Shown here: in pieces, positions 25,261 through 34,900 of the stretch
Layout of the letters: every line of letters starts with the position of its first letter
How positions within the stretch are numbered: position 1 is the stretch's first letter
Source: an uncultured Aurantimonas sp.
GTDB lineage: Bacteria; Pseudomonadota; Alphaproteobacteria; Rhizobiales; Rhizobiaceae
Assembly: GCA_947488615.1 (NCBI GenBank)
Contig: CANKZU010000015.1
Location: 1 to 64,000 of the forward strand
Direction: 5' to 3'
Length of the DNA: 64,000 nt
The notes under the pieces: model-generated
Database searches by the model: none
What the model saw: the letters and a program-made list of their open reading frames with translations, nothing else
Told to the model about the DNA's origin: nothing
Position numbers and translations under genes: made by a program

Positions 25261-27765
25261 ATGCAGCGAAAAGCCCTCGGAATCGTCTTCCTGTGCCTGG
25301 TTCTCCTGGTTGCGATCGTGCTCGGATACTGGGACATGCTGAGCAGCGAGAAATTGCGTATCGCGCAAACGGAAAATTTGCCGGCTTCTGAAGAGGTCGC
25401 TGGGAGGCAGGACAGTGCGTCGTCCTCGCAACCCGTTCCGGATCGGCCATCGACCAGCGATGCCGGCCAGACGGAAAGTGCGAACGCGCGCGCGATAGCC
25501 TCTGACGCAACCCCGGTTCCGGACGAAGCGGCGCGGATCGTGCCGGATCCCGCCGATAGTGTGCCCCTGCCAGAGGATTCCGCCAAGCTCGATGCCCCCG
25601 GCGCGACGACTGCGGAAAAGCAGCCAGCCGAACCTGGGTTAATCTCGTCCGGTCCCGCCGCTGCCGAGGGCGACCGCGAACGTTCCGCCGCTGAGCCGGT
25701 GCCAGCTGCACGGGGAAATCAGTCGGATATCGCCGATCAACCGGCCATCGCCGAGCGCTCCGTCGACGCCGCGCCACCGGAAGGCGGCGTCGCGATGAAA
25801 TCGACGGAGAACGGCTCCGCCGACGATGCGACGGCGAGCGTCGAGACACCCGCATCGCCGTTGGAATCTGCAAGTTCAGCTCCCCCGGTGGAAGGCCAGG
25901 CAACCGCCGTCGACCGGCCAATGTTCGACCTTCTGCGCGTCGAGCCGGATGGGTCGACCCTCGTTGCCGGACGATCCGCGCCAGGAAACCGGGTTATCCT
26001 GCACGCTGGGGAGGCGGTGGTCGGTGAGGATACCGCCAATGACGCGGGCGAGTTCGTCATCGTTCTGCCTGAGCCGCTGACGCCGGGTGAGCACGCGATC
26101 TCGATCACCGCGATGACGCCGGAGGGCATGACGACGGGATCAAGTGAGACCGCGGTCGTCAGCGTGCCGGAGCCGGGACGGGGAGACGACGTGCTCGCGA
26201 TGGTGGAATCGCCAGATGAGGCGTCGCGACTGATGACAGTGCCGGCGTCGCCATCCCGAGCGGACGAGGCGGATGGCCCGGACGTCGGAACGACGGCTGC
26301 GGGACGGTCCGCGACAGGGATTTCGCAAGACGAGGCGCCGACACCTGCACCTGTTGCTGGGCCGGGAGAACCGGTCGATACGAACGCCGGGATACTGCCC
26401 AAGCCGAATGCGACGGAAGAGAAGAAGACGGCACCGGAGCCGACGATCTTGCCAAGGCTGCGGATTGAAGCCGTCGAAGTCGAGGGTGAGAAAATCTTCG
26501 TCGCGGGAGCCGCGGACGCCGGCGCCTCGGTCCGCATCTATCTCGACAACGTCCTAGTGGCAGAGGACAGGGCGACCGCCGACAATCGATTTCTGGTGGC
26601 TGCCGAACGCCAGGTCGCGGTCGGTGACCACTTCGTGCGGGCCGACCAGGTGGCGGCCAACGGCAATGTGACGGCGCGGGCGGAGGTGCCATTCACGCGA
26701 CCCGAGGGACAGGCTGTCGCGGCGATCGCGCCGGACCCGACCATCGGTCGGGAAAAGCTTCGCCCGTCTGCCGATGCGGCTGTGGCAGACGGACCGGAGG
26801 CAGAGACACGGGTGGCCGCGGCCTCGGCGCCCGTTGGGGAAAGCGTTTCGGCGGAAGCCCGCGCTGCCGGTCCGACAGGCGGGGCGGCCGAGATGCAGGG
26901 AAGCAGTTCGCAGCCCGACACCGAGGCGGGAGACTCTCGTAAGGGCGATAATGCCACAACGACCGAGGCGCCGGCGACCGACCTGTCACCCGATGCCGAA
27001 TCAGCGGCCGAGCCAGTGAAATCGAAATCCGAGATGGCGGCTGCTTCGCCAACGGCGGAAGCTGGCGCCGCCGCGCCATCCAATTCCACCGAGGCCAGCG
27101 AGGCACCGGCTTCCGGCCCGCCGCCGGACGGCGCGCTCCCGACCTTGCGCAATCGGTCGGCCGAGTTGGCTCGGCAAAGAGCCAATCCGACCCCATCGAC
27201 TGACGGGACGTCGGTGAACCCACCGGTACAAATAGTCGAGCCTCGTTCGCAGACGGGCACCGGGACATCCGAAATCGGGCAGGACGGCACGGGCGCCGAA
27301 GCGTCGGCAGTGGCCGACGCGACCGACACGGAGTCGTCCTCTCAATCGATGGCGTCGCGCACCCAAACCAAGCTCTCTGAGCCGCAAATACCACTCCAGC
27401 CGGGGTCCGGTACTGTTGGCGAGAGGCAGGCATCCGCGACCTTGCCGACGAAGCCCTCCGCTGGCGCGAGCGAAAGCGAGGCGAACGCCACGGGAGCGCT
27501 CGACATTCCGATCAACCGCCAAGCCCCCCTCGCGACGGCCGCCGGACGGGTGATCATCCGCAAGGGCGATACGTTGTGGGGAATTTCCCGCGACACCTAC
27601 GGACGGGGCAGCCGCTACACCGTGATCTACTTCGCCAACGGCAATCGCATTCGCGATCCCGATCTGATTTATCCGGGACAAGTTTTTCGGCTGCCTGGAA
27701 TCCAATACGAGGCTCGCGATGAGTGCGAGTGCGACAAGACTTCCGAAGCAGCGCCAAAAGGTTAG
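25261..27765 (+). CDS. Membrane-anchored LysM protein with two Ig-like domains and disordered linkers
   Basis: An 834-residue envelope protein. Residues about 7-23 (IVFLCLVLLVAIVLGYW) form a membrane anchor. A long Ala/Pro/Glu/Ser-rich linker follows to about 220, then an Ig-like beta domain at about 221-305, another linker, a second Ig-like domain at about 400-483, a third linker of about 270 residues and a C-terminal LysM domain at about 762-818 (VIIRKGDTLWGISRDTYG, DPDLIYPGQVFRLP). LysM binds the glycan of peptidoglycan, so the protein probably tethers inner membrane to wall. Such LysM proteins are widespread in Hyphomicrobiales, but a function is not established. The frame is open upstream of ATG 25261, yet the anchor sets the start. 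A terminator follows. Confidence 0.85.
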   Translation: MQRKALGIVFLCLVLLVAIVLGYWDMLSSEKLRIAQTENLPASEEVAGRQDSASSSQPVPDRPSTSDAGQTESANARAIASDATPVPDEAARIVPDPADSVPLPEDSAKLDAPGATTAEKQPAEPGLISSGPAAAEGDRERSAAEPVPAARGNQSDIADQPAIAERSVDAAPPEGGVAMKSTENGSADDATASVETPASPLESASSAPPVEGQATAVDRPMFDLLRVEPDGSTLVAGRSAPGNRVILHAGEAVVGEDTANDAGEFVIVLPEPLTPGEHAISITAMTPEGMTTGSSETAVVSVPEPGRGDDVLAMVESPDEASRLMTVPASPSRADEADGPDVGTTAAGRSATGISQDEAPTPAPVAGPGEPVDTNAGILPKPNATEEKKTAPEPTILPRLRIEAVEVEGEKIFVAGAADAGASVRIYLDNVLVAEDRATADNRFLVAAERQVAVGDHFVRADQVAANGNVTARAEVPFTRPEGQAVAAIAPDPTIGREKLRPSADAAVADGPEAETRVAAASAPVGESVSAEARAAGPTGGAAEMQGSSSQPDTEAGDSRKGDNATTTEAPATDLSPDAESAAEPVKSKSEMAAASPTAEAGAAAPSNSTEASEAPASGPPPDGALPTLRNRSAELARQRANPTPSTDGTSVNPPVQIVEPRSQTGTGTSEIGQDGTGAEASAVADATDTESSSQSMASRTQTKLSEPQIPLQPGSGTVGERQASATLPTKPSAGASESEANATGALDIPINRQAPLATAAGRVIIRKGDTLWGISRDTYGRGSRYTVIYFANGNRIRDPDLIYPGQVFRLPGIQYEARDECECDKTSEAAPKG

Positions 27766-28112
27766 CGCGCAAGGAGGAAAAAGAATTGGATTTCCGCTCG
27801 GCCCCCCGCACATTGATCGAAATTGATGATGGTCATGAAAACGGATCGAACCGATCCTGTTTTATCGCGGGTCAGGCAAACGTGTCCGCTTGAATCTCTG
27901 GCGCCTTCGACCGATGTTCCGCTTCCATGAGGAGTTCGGCTGGCGGACGCTGAATCGTCCCCGTGAGGTCGCGGATGATGCGGTTTCGCGGAAGCATGAA
28001 GGGCAAGAGGCGCCCCGATCGAGTCTCTGGGACCACTCGTCCCGAACCAACTTCAGAACGCCGACGGCGTGGCGGATCCTCCCGTCGCGCCGCTTCGTTG
28101 GAAAGGACCATC
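27766..28112. other. Intergenic stretch with a strong ribosome-binding-site-like sequence
   Basis: The stretch holds AAGGAGG at 27771-27777, placed 8 nt before a TTG at 27786. The TTG opens a 35-codon frame (27786..27893) that reads through the terminator hairpin below. A second short frame of 34 codons begins with ATGATG just before the hairpin. Neither matches a known protein. The rest, up to the exporter start, is an open frame rich in Arg codons (beginning ATG at 27963 or later) that does not look coding and is treated as leader. Confidence 0.35.
27838..27863 (+). terminator. Rho-independent terminator after the LysM gene
   Basis: AAAAC-GGATCG (27838-27848) pairs with CGATCC-GTTTT (27852-27863) around a 3-nt loop, with a single bulged T at 27858. 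The 3' arm ends in TTTT. It lies about 70 bp after the LysM stop. Confidence 0.65.
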
Positions 28113-30005
28113 TTGGCGAACAATGCCGGGAAACGAATATCGGGCGACAGCGGATCGACGCTGACGACGCTGGCCAATCTCTGGCCCTATATGTGGCCCA
28201 CCGACCGGCCGGATCTCAGGATGCGGGTCGCCTATGCGACGATCTTCCTGGTGCTGGCCAAGCTGCTGACCGTTCTGGTTCCGTATTTCTATAAATGGGC
28301 CACCGATGCGCTGGACGGGGCCGATTCCGCGCGCGCATGGCTGCCGTTGGCGCTGACCGGCGCCATCACCCTGGTGGTATCCTACAATGTCGCCCGGGTG
28401 TTTTCGGTCGGGCTGAACCAGCTTCGCGACGCGCTGTTCGCGCGGGTCGGCCAATATGCCGTGCGCCGGCTGGCCTATCGTACATTCGTCCACATGCACC
28501 GGCTGTCGATGCGGTTTCATCTGGAGCGGCGAACGGGCGGCCTGTCGCGCATCATCGAGCGCGGCACCAAGGGCATCGAGTCGATCGTCCGATTTACGAT
28601 CCTCAACACCCTTCCGACCATTCTGGAGTTCGCCCTGGTAGCGATCATCTTCGGCTTCGCTTACGGCGTCAGCTATCTAGCCGTCATCGCCGCAACGGTG
28701 GGGCTCTACAGCTGGTTCACCATCAAGGCGAGCGACTGGCGGATCGGCATTCGCCGCGACATGAACGATTCCGATACCGACGCCAGCACCAAGGCGATCG
28801 ACTCGCTCTTGAATTTCGAGACGGTCAAATATTTCGGCAACGAGGCGATGGAGGCCGAGCGCTTCGATCGGGCGATGTCGCGATACGAGATCGCGGCGAC
28901 GCGGATCTGGACGTCGCTCGGATGGCTGAATTTCGGCCAGGGGCTGATTTTCGGTGCCGGCATGGCGGTGACGATGGTGATGTCGGCGCTCGAAGTTCGC
29001 GCCGGGACCCAGACGCTCGGCGATTTCGTCTTCATCAACGCCATGCTGATGCAGTTGTCGATTCCGCTCAACTTCATCGGCTTCATCTATCGCGAAATCC
29101 GCCAGGGCCTGACCGACATCGAGGCGATGTTCGATCTGCTCGATGTCGAGGCAGAGGTGAAGGATCCGGCCGATGCCCCGACGCTGGACGTCAGCGAAGG
29201 CGCGATTCGCTTCGAGGATGTGCGCTTCGGCTATGATCCGGCGCGCGAAATCCTGAAGGGCATTTCCTTCGACGTTCCGCCTGGCAAGTCGGTGGCGATC
29301 GTCGGCCCCTCCGGAGCGGGTAAATCGACCATTTCGCGGCTGCTTTTCCGATTCTACGACATCCAGTCCGGCCGCATCCTGATCGACGGCCAGGATATCG
29401 CCGGCGTGCGTCAGGAATCAGTGCGCGCCGCGATCGGAATCGTGCCGCAGGATACGGTGCTGTTCAACGATACGATCACTTACAACATCCGCTATGGCCG
29501 CATCGGAGCGAGCGAAGAGGAAGTGCGACGCGCTGCCGAACTCGCGCAGATCGCCGGATTCATCCAGGAATTGCCGGATGGCTTCGACTCGATGGTCGGT
29601 GAGCGCGGGCTGAAATTGTCCGGGGGTGAGAAGCAGCGTGTGGCGATCGCCCGCACGATCCTCAAGGCCCCCCCGATTTTGGTGCTCGACGAGGCGACTT
29701 CAGCTCTGGATACGCACACCGAGCAGGAGATACAGGCTGCGCTCGATCTCGTGTCGAAGGAGCGCACGACGTTGACCATCGCCCATCGGCTTTCCACGAT
29801 CATCGACGCCGACGAAATCATCGTCCTGAAATCGGGCGAGATCGTCGAACGCGGGTCACATCGCGAACTGCTTGAAGCGGGTGGACTCTACGCCGAGATG
29901 TGGGCGATGCAGCGTGAGGCGACAGAAGCCGAGGAAGCGCTTCGGCGGGCGCGCGAAGCGGACGAGTTCGGCGTCATCGAACGACGCCGGACCGAGGAAG
30001 TCTAA
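28113..30005 (+). CDS. Atm1/HMT1-type ABC exporter (fused permease and ATPase)
   Basis: About 630 residues. A six-helix exporter membrane domain begins at [16 protein letters not shown] and includes the [13 protein letters not shown] coupling segment diagnostic of Atm1 relatives (NYF-type). The ATPase domain follows, with Walker [10 protein letters not shown], signature LSGGEKQR, Walker [13 protein letters not shown] and the H-loop in IAHRLSTI. Bacterial Atm1 proteins export glutathione persulfides or metal-glutathione complexes, so the product may connect with the glutathione enzymes 24 kb upstream. The start is uncertain: TTG 28113 has AAAGGA 6 nt upstream and matches homologue length, while ATGs from 27963 on would add a very Arg-rich, non-conserved extension. 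Confidence 0.88.
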   Translation: MANNAGKRISGDSGSTLTTLANLWPYMWPTDRPDLRMRVAYATIFLVLAKLLTVLVPYFYKWATDALDGADSARAWLPLALTGAITLVVSYNVARVFSVGLNQLRDALFARVGQYAVRRLAYRTFVHMHRLSMRFHLERRTGGLSRIIERGTKGIESIVRFTILNTLPTILEFALVAIIFGFAYGVSYLAVIAATVGLYSWFTIKASDWRIGIRRDMNDSDTDASTKAIDSLLNFETVKYFGNEAMEAERFDRAMSRYEIAATRIWTSLGWLNFGQGLIFGAGMAVTMVMSALEVRAGTQTLGDFVFINAMLMQLSIPLNFIGFIYREIRQGLTDIEAMFDLLDVEAEVKDPADAPTLDVSEGAIRFEDVRFGYDPAREILKGISFDVPPGKSVAIVGPSGAGKSTISRLLFRFYDIQSGRILIDGQDIAGVRQESVRAAIGIVPQDTVLFNDTITYNIRYGRIGASEEEVRRAAELAQIAGFIQELPDGFDSMVGERGLKLSGGEKQRVAIARTILKAPPILVLDEATSALDTHTEQEIQAALDLVSKERTTLTIAHRLSTIIDADEIIVLKSGEIVERGSHRELLEAGGLYAEMWAMQREATEAEEALRRAREADEFGVIERRRTEEV

Positions 30006-30199
30006 CGCCGACCGCGCCGCGTTGCCTTGCCGGCGGTCCTGCCGCGCCACATCTTTCGAGGCGCGCCCGGATTTCGAACGCGGGCGGCCGCCATCATCGC
30101 CGATCGACGGCGGCGGTCTCGCGCCGGCTTGCCTCAACTCTCGTCTGTCCCTATCGCAAGCGGGACGTGCCGCAGGATCAGGAAGGAAGAAGACAGACC

Positions 30200-30898
30200 G
30201 TGGATATCATCGCCTCGATCCGAAACGCATTCGTGCCCATCCACAAGGCGGGCTACCCGTTTATCGCCGCGTTCTTCGTGGTCGCCGTCGTGCTTGGCTT
30301 TTTATGGGAGCCGCTGTTCTGGATCGGCCTCATCCTGACGGCGTGGTGCGCTTATTTCTTTCGTGACCCCGAGCGTGTGACGCCGATCGCCGATCATCTG
30401 GCTGTGAGCCCGGCGGATGGCCGCGTGTCGCTCGTCGGCCATGTTGTGCCGCCGGCCGAACTCGACCTCGGCACTGACCCGATGCTGCGTATCTCGGTGT
30501 TCATGAATGTCTTCAATTGTCATGTGAATCGCGCACCCATGCGAGGCCGGATCCGGCAGATCGCCTATCGCGAAGGCGAATTCCGTAATGCCGAGCTCGA
30601 CAAGGCGAGCGAGGTCAATGAGCGCAGTTCGATGGTCATCGACGGGCCGAAGGGCGAAATCGGCGTGGTGCAGATCGCCGGGCTCGTCGCACGGCGGATC
30701 ATCTGCTGGGCCAAGGTCGAGGATCGGATCGAGGCGGGCGAGCGCTTCGGCCTGATCCGCTTTGGCTCGCGCCTCGACATCTATCTGCCCGACGAAGCCC
30801 GCCCGCGCGTCGCCGAAGGACAGATCGCCATCGCGGGTGAAACCGTCATCGCCGAGTTCGGCGACAATTTGCCAACCTGGCCATCGAGGCGCGACTGA
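30200..30898 (+). CDS. psd: Phosphatidylserine decarboxylase (short, archaeal-type)
   Basis: A 232-residue proenzyme that converts phosphatidylserine to phosphatidylethanolamine at the inner membrane. Self-cleavage should occur at the Gly-Ser pair in IRFGSRLD (Gly189-Ser190), producing the pyruvoyl group on the small subunit. Two N-terminal hydrophobic helices (about residues 20-53) anchor it. Conserved VSPADGRV and [13 protein letters not shown] segments are present. GTG 30200 lies about 10 nt after AGGAAGGAAG, and the in-frame ATG at 30167 has no such site. Its stop overlaps the pssA start by one base, placing both steps of PE synthesis in one operon. Confidence 0.93.
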   Translation: MDIIASIRNAFVPIHKAGYPFIAAFFVVAVVLGFLWEPLFWIGLILTAWCAYFFRDPERVTPIADHLAVSPADGRVSLVGHVVPPAELDLGTDPMLRISVFMNVFNCHVNRAPMRGRIRQIAYREGEFRNAELDKASEVNERSSMVIDGPKGEIGVVQIAGLVARRIICWAKVEDRIEAGERFGLIRFGSRLDIYLPDEARPRVAEGQIAIAGETVIAEFGDNLPTWPSRRD

Positions 30899-31740
30899 TG
30901 CCGATCGAATCTCCCTTTCCCCCGTTCGATCCCGGCAAGCCCGACGTGGAAGACGGGCCGGTCCGCCGGCGCATTCCGTTCCGCCACATCGTGCCCAACC
31001 TCATCACCATCCTGTCGATCTGCGCCGGGATGACCGGTATCCGCCTGGCTTTCGAGGGGCAATTCGAGTTTGCCGTCGGCATGGTGCTCGGCGCGGCGTT
31101 TCTCGATGGAATCGATGGCCGCGTCGCGCGGCTCCTCAAAGGTCAGAGCCGATTCGGCGCCGAAATGGATTCGCTTGCCGACATCGTCAATTTCGGTGTC
31201 GCACCAGGCTTGGTGTTGTATGCCTATATGCTGAACGAGGCGGGGGCCTTCGGCTGGATTGCCGCGCTTCTCTATGCAAGCGCCTGCGCACTCAGGCTCG
31301 CCCGCTTCAATACCATGCTCGATGATCCAAAGCGCCCCAAATGGCATTCGGCATTCTTCGTCGGCGTGCCGGCACCGGCCGGCGCGGGCTTGGCACTGTT
31401 CCCGGTGTATGTGAGTTTTTCCGGCCTCGATCTCGGCTTCCCGGAGATTACCGCGACGATCGCCTCGGTCTATCTCGTGTTCATCGGCCTTTTGATGTCG
31501 AGCCGCCTGCCGACCTGGTCGGGCAAGGGAGCGGGCATCCGGGTGCCGCGTGACTACGCCATCCCGATCATCCTCGCCCTGGTGCTTTACGTCGCCCTGC
31601 TGCTCAGCTTTTTTTGGGAGACGCTGTCGGTCACGGCAATCGTCTATTTCGTCTCGATCGGCTTTTCGGTGCGGGCTTTCGGCAAGCGGGCGAAACGCGA
31701 GACCCGTTCAGTGGCTGGGGATCAGGCGGGCTCGCGGTAA
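30898..31740 (+). CDS. pssA: CDP-diacylglycerol--serine O-phosphatidyltransferase
   Basis: A 280-residue integral membrane enzyme making phosphatidylserine from CDP-diacylglycerol and serine, the substrate of the preceding decarboxylase. The CDP-alcohol phosphotransferase motif is complete: Asp70, Asp73, Gly74, Ala77-Arg78, Gly87, Asp91 and Asp95 in the DGIDGRVAR / FGAEMDSLAD segments. Seven or eight membrane helices follow. This is the type II (membrane) PssA rather than the phospholipase D-like E. coli form. Its 3' end overlaps the convergent dehydrogenase gene by 19 bp. Confidence 0.95.
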   Translation: MPIESPFPPFDPGKPDVEDGPVRRRIPFRHIVPNLITILSICAGMTGIRLAFEGQFEFAVGMVLGAAFLDGIDGRVARLLKGQSRFGAEMDSLADIVNFGVAPGLVLYAYMLNEAGAFGWIAALLYASACALRLARFNTMLDDPKRPKWHSAFFVGVPAPAGAGLALFPVYVSFSGLDLGFPEITATIASVYLVFIGLLMSSRLPTWSGKGAGIRVPRDYAIPIILALVLYVALLLSFFWETLSVTAIVYFVSIGFSVRAFGKRAKRETRSVAGDQAGSR

Positions 31741-32462
31741 TCCAGGAAGCGATTTTCGCGCACGTCGAAGAGCTTGCCGGTCTCGGCCACATCCTGGAAG
31801 GCGAGGGGCACGATCTTCGCCGCCACCTCGCGGGCCGTCGGTAGCGTTTTGGGATCCTCGCCCGGCATCGCCTGCGCCCGCATGGCAGTGCGCGTCGCGC
31901 CCGGATTGACCGAATTGACCCGAAGCGGCAGATTCTGTGTCTCGTTCGCCCAGGAACGCACCATCGCCTCGCAGGCCGCCTTGGAGGCCGCGTAGAGCGA
32001 CCAGAACGCCTTGGCCGAATGGGCGGCGCCGGACGACATGATGATGGCGCGCCCGGCCAGGGATTTGCGCAGCAACGGATCGACCGTGCGGATCAGCCGC
32101 CAGGTCGCATTCACGTTCACAGTCATGGTCTTATCGAAGGTTTTCGCCTCGATGTGGCCGATCGGCGCGAGGACGCCGAGCAGTCCGGCATTGGCGACCA
32201 GTACGTCAAGTCGGCCCCAGCGCTCGTTGATGGCGCCGCCGAGACGGTCGATCCCCGCCATGTCGGTGAGATCGAGGGGGACGAGCGTCGCCGACCCGCC
32301 GGCGGATTTGATCTCATCGTCCAATTCCTCAAGGCCACCGACCGTGCGTGCCAGCGCGATGACATGCGCGCCCTCGGCGGCGAGGCCCTTGGCAATGTGG
32401 TAGCCGATACCGCGCGAGGCCCCGGTGACCAGCGCGATCTTGTCTGTCAGCATTTGCGTCAT
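31722..32462 (-). CDS. Short-chain dehydrogenase/reductase (SDR)
   Basis: A 246-residue classical SDR with the cofactor-binding TGASRGIG (residues 13-20), NAG in the central strand, the catalytic Ser in MSSGAAHS and LYAASKAA providing Tyr-x-x-x-Lys. The C-terminal substrate region (NPGATRTAMRAQAMPGE) does not point to a known substrate. Similar genes annotated as SDRs near purF are common in alphaproteobacteria. ATG 32462 is preferred over 32486, which has no ribosome binding site. The gene follows purF on the minus strand after 135 bp and overlaps pssA tail-to-tail. Confidence 0.85.
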   Translation of the reverse strand: MTQMLTDKIALVTGASRGIGYHIAKGLAAEGAHVIALARTVGGLEELDDEIKSAGGSATLVPLDLTDMAGIDRLGGAINERWGRLDVLVANAGLLGVLAPIGHIEAKTFDKTMTVNVNATWRLIRTVDPLLRKSLAGRAIIMSSGAAHSAKAFWSLYAASKAACEAMVRSWANETQNLPLRVNSVNPGATRTAMRAQAMPGEDPKTLPTAREVAAKIVPLAFQDVAETGKLFDVRENRFLDYREPA

Positions 32463-32597
32463 GTCAATCCGCCGGAAAGGCGCCATCCGTAGCTTTGAGG
32501 CCCGCCGGCAACGGCTCGGCCGAACGCGCTCTGGTCCAATATTTCCTCCCGGTGCCGCCTCCCGCGACGATCGCGACTATCCGGGATCGCCCCGCCG

Positions 32598-34049
32598 TCA
32601 GCCCGCGCCACCCAGCAGCGAGAGCGGCCGGACATTTTCCGTTCCGTCCTGATCGGTCAGCGAGGTCGGATAGTCACCGGTAAAGCAAGCATCGCAGAAT
32701 TGCGGCGTCAACTTGTTGCGCGAGGGCTCGTCGGTGGCGCGATACAGCCCGTCGATCGACAGAAACGACAACGAATCGACCTTGATGAAGTCGGCCATCT
32801 CCTCGATCGTCATGCGCGAGGCGAGCAGCTTGGCCTTTTCCGGCGTGTCGACCCCGTAGAAGCAGCTGGCGCGGGTCGGCGGCGAGGCGATCCGCATGTG
32901 GACTTCGGTCGCGCCGGCCTCGCGCACCATCTGCACGATCTTCTGGCTGGTCGTGCCACGGACAATCGAATCGTCGACGAGGACGACGCGCTTGCCTTCG
33001 ATCATCCGGCGGTTGGCATTGTGTTTCAGCTTCACGCCCATGTGCCGGATGGAGTCCGTCGGCTGGATGAAGGTCCGGCCGACATAGTGGTTGCGAATGA
33101 TCCCGAGCTCGAAGGGCAGACCGGCCTCCTGAGCGTAGCCGATCGCCGCGGGCACGCCGGAATCGGGAACCGGCACGACGATGTCGGCTTCCACATGGCT
33201 CTCGCGCGCCAGTTCGCCGCCGATCTTCTTGCGAATCTCATAGACGTTGCGACCCTCGACGGTGGAATCGGGGCGCGCGAAATAGACATATTCGAAGATG
33301 CAAAACCGGGGACGGCGTGCCTGGAAGGGGAAGATGCTCTCGATTCCGTCCTCACTGATCACGACGAGCTCGCCGGGCTCGATGTCGCGAACGAAGTCGG
33401 CGCCGATGATGTCGAGGGCGCAGGTCTCCGATGCCAGGATCGGTGACCCCTCGAGGTCGCCGAGCACGAGCGGCCGGATGCCGAGGGGATCGCGCACGCC
33501 GACCATCTTCTTCGACGAGAGCCCGACCAGCGAGAAGGCGCCTTCGAGCCGCGACAGCGCGTCGATCAGCTTTTCGACGAAATGCCGTGCCGCGCTGGTC
33601 GCGACGAGATGCAGGATGGTTTCGGTATCGGAGGTCGAGGAAAAGATGGAGCCGCGGCGTTGCAGCTCGCGCTGAATGGTCAGGGCGTTGGTGATGTTGC
33701 CGTTGTGCGCGACCGCGAAGCCGCCGGCAGACAGTTCCGCGAAGAAGGGCTGAACGTTCCGCAAGCCGCCGCCGCCGGTGGTGGCGTAGCGGGTATGGCC
33801 GATGGCGGAGGTTCCTGGCAAACGTTCGAGAACGGCCTGCTTGGTGAAGGTATCGCCGATCAGACCGGCATGGCGCTCGACGTGAAACTGCGAGCCATCA
33901 TAGGAAACGATCCCCGCTGCTTCCTGGCCGCGGTGCTGGAGCGCATGAAGGCCGAGCGTCACCACCGCGGCGGCATCGGTTCGTTTGAAAATGCCGAAGA
34001 CGCCGCACTCTTCGTGCAGTTCGTCGTCGCCGAATGGCGTTTCGTCCAT
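32598..34049 (-). CDS. purF: Amidophosphoribosyltransferase
   Basis: A 483-residue enzyme that transfers the glutamine amide to PRPP, giving phosphoribosylamine, the committed step of purine synthesis. The class II glutamine amidotransferase nucleophile is Cys15, exposed after removal of a short propeptide ending HEE before CGVFGIF. The C-terminal phosphoribosyltransferase domain carries VVLVDDSIVRGTTS. Cysteines consistent with an Fe-S cluster, as in B. subtilis-type PurF, are present near the C-terminus (SCFYG and CDACFTGDYP). ATG 34049 puts the propeptide at normal length, whereas 34103 is unlikely. It follows cvpA, the classical cvpA-purF order. Confidence 0.96.
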   Translation of the reverse strand: MDETPFGDDELHEECGVFGIFKRTDAAAVVTLGLHALQHRGQEAAGIVSYDGSQFHVERHAGLIGDTFTKQAVLERLPGTSAIGHTRYATTGGGGLRNVQPFFAELSAGGFAVAHNGNITNALTIQRELQRRGSIFSSTSDTETILHLVATSAARHFVEKLIDALSRLEGAFSLVGLSSKKMVGVRDPLGIRPLVLGDLEGSPILASETCALDIIGADFVRDIEPGELVVISEDGIESIFPFQARRPRFCIFEYVYFARPDSTVEGRNVYEIRKKIGGELARESHVEADIVVPVPDSGVPAAIGYAQEAGLPFELGIIRNHYVGRTFIQPTDSIRHMGVKLKHNANRRMIEGKRVVLVDDSIVRGTTSQKIVQMVREAGATEVHMRIASPPTRASCFYGVDTPEKAKLLASRMTIEEMADFIKVDSLSFLSIDGLYRATDEPSRNKLTPQFCDACFTGDYPTSLTDQDGTENVRPLSLLGGAG

Positions 34050-34166
34050 GAGATTATCCGCCGTTTGCCGGTGTCTGTCGGCTTGCGATGAGGTCTTCAC
34101 CATATAGGCCCATATGGGGCGGGACGCGAGTGTGTGGCTGTCGGAGGCTCGGATTCCCCGCGTGTC

Positions 34167-34781
34167 TTACTGCGGTTGCGTCGGCTCCGCCCCGCTTGAA
34201 TCCTCGATCGCGCCCTCGATGGACGCGGGCTCTTCCGGGGCGGGAGGTGTGTCCGTCGCCGGCTCGCCGTCGGTGCCCTGAATCTTCTCGAGGATGATCT
34301 GCTCAGGGTTCTCCGGCAGCGCCGCTACCAACTGCTTGCCAAAATTGTCCAGATACGGCTTGGACCAGGCGTTGGCGACCCATTCCGGCTGGTTCTCCGG
34401 CGCCAGCCAATTGAAGAACAGCATGGCCACCACGACCAGAAGGAGGCCGCGCACAGCGCCGAAGACGAAACCCAGAACGCGGTCGAGCGCGCCGATGCGA
34501 CTATCGATGATGAAGTCGGCGATCCGCAGCGTGATGTAGGACACGATGATCAGCGTGACGAGGAAGATCGCGGCCGCCGAGGCCGCCATCGCCACGGTTT
34601 CGGATGAGATATACTCGGCGAAGTAGGGGGTAAGCGGCTTGTAGAAGAGGAAGGCGGCGATCGCCGCCACCAGCCAGGAGATCACCGAAAGGATTTCGCG
34701 GGAGAAGCCGCGCACCATGGCGAGAAGCGCCGAAACCAGCATGAGTGCGAAAAGGATCGCGTCGAGAAGAGTAACGGTCAT
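34167..34781 (-). CDS. cvpA: CvpA family membrane protein
   Basis: A 204-residue inner-membrane protein with four predicted helices in the first ~125 residues (starting LLDAILFALMLVSALLAMVRG), the conserved GFSREILSVISWLVA turn and the GALDRVLGFVFGAVRGLLLV segment of CvpA. The C-terminal 60 residues are soluble and rich in Glu and Pro. CvpA is needed for colicin V production in E. coli and for envelope integrity in other species, but its biochemical role is unclear. The gene lies between radA and purF in the minus-strand run, with 117-119 bp gaps on either side. Confidence 0.93.
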   Translation of the reverse strand: MTVTLLDAILFALMLVSALLAMVRGFSREILSVISWLVAAIAAFLFYKPLTPYFAEYISSETVAMAASAAAIFLVTLIIVSYITLRIADFIIDSRIGALDRVLGFVFGAVRGLLLVVVAMLFFNWLAPENQPEWVANAWSKPYLDNFGKQLVAALPENPEQIILEKIQGTDGEPATDTPPAPEEPASIEGAIEDSSGAEPTQPQ

Positions 34782-34900
34782 GGATGATCGGTCCCGTGGA
34801 CGTTCGGATCAGGCGCGGGTGGCAGATGCCGGTATGACATGCCTGCGAATGACGCCTTACCTCTTCGGCGCCAATTTTACACTAGGGGGCGGCGTGAAAA

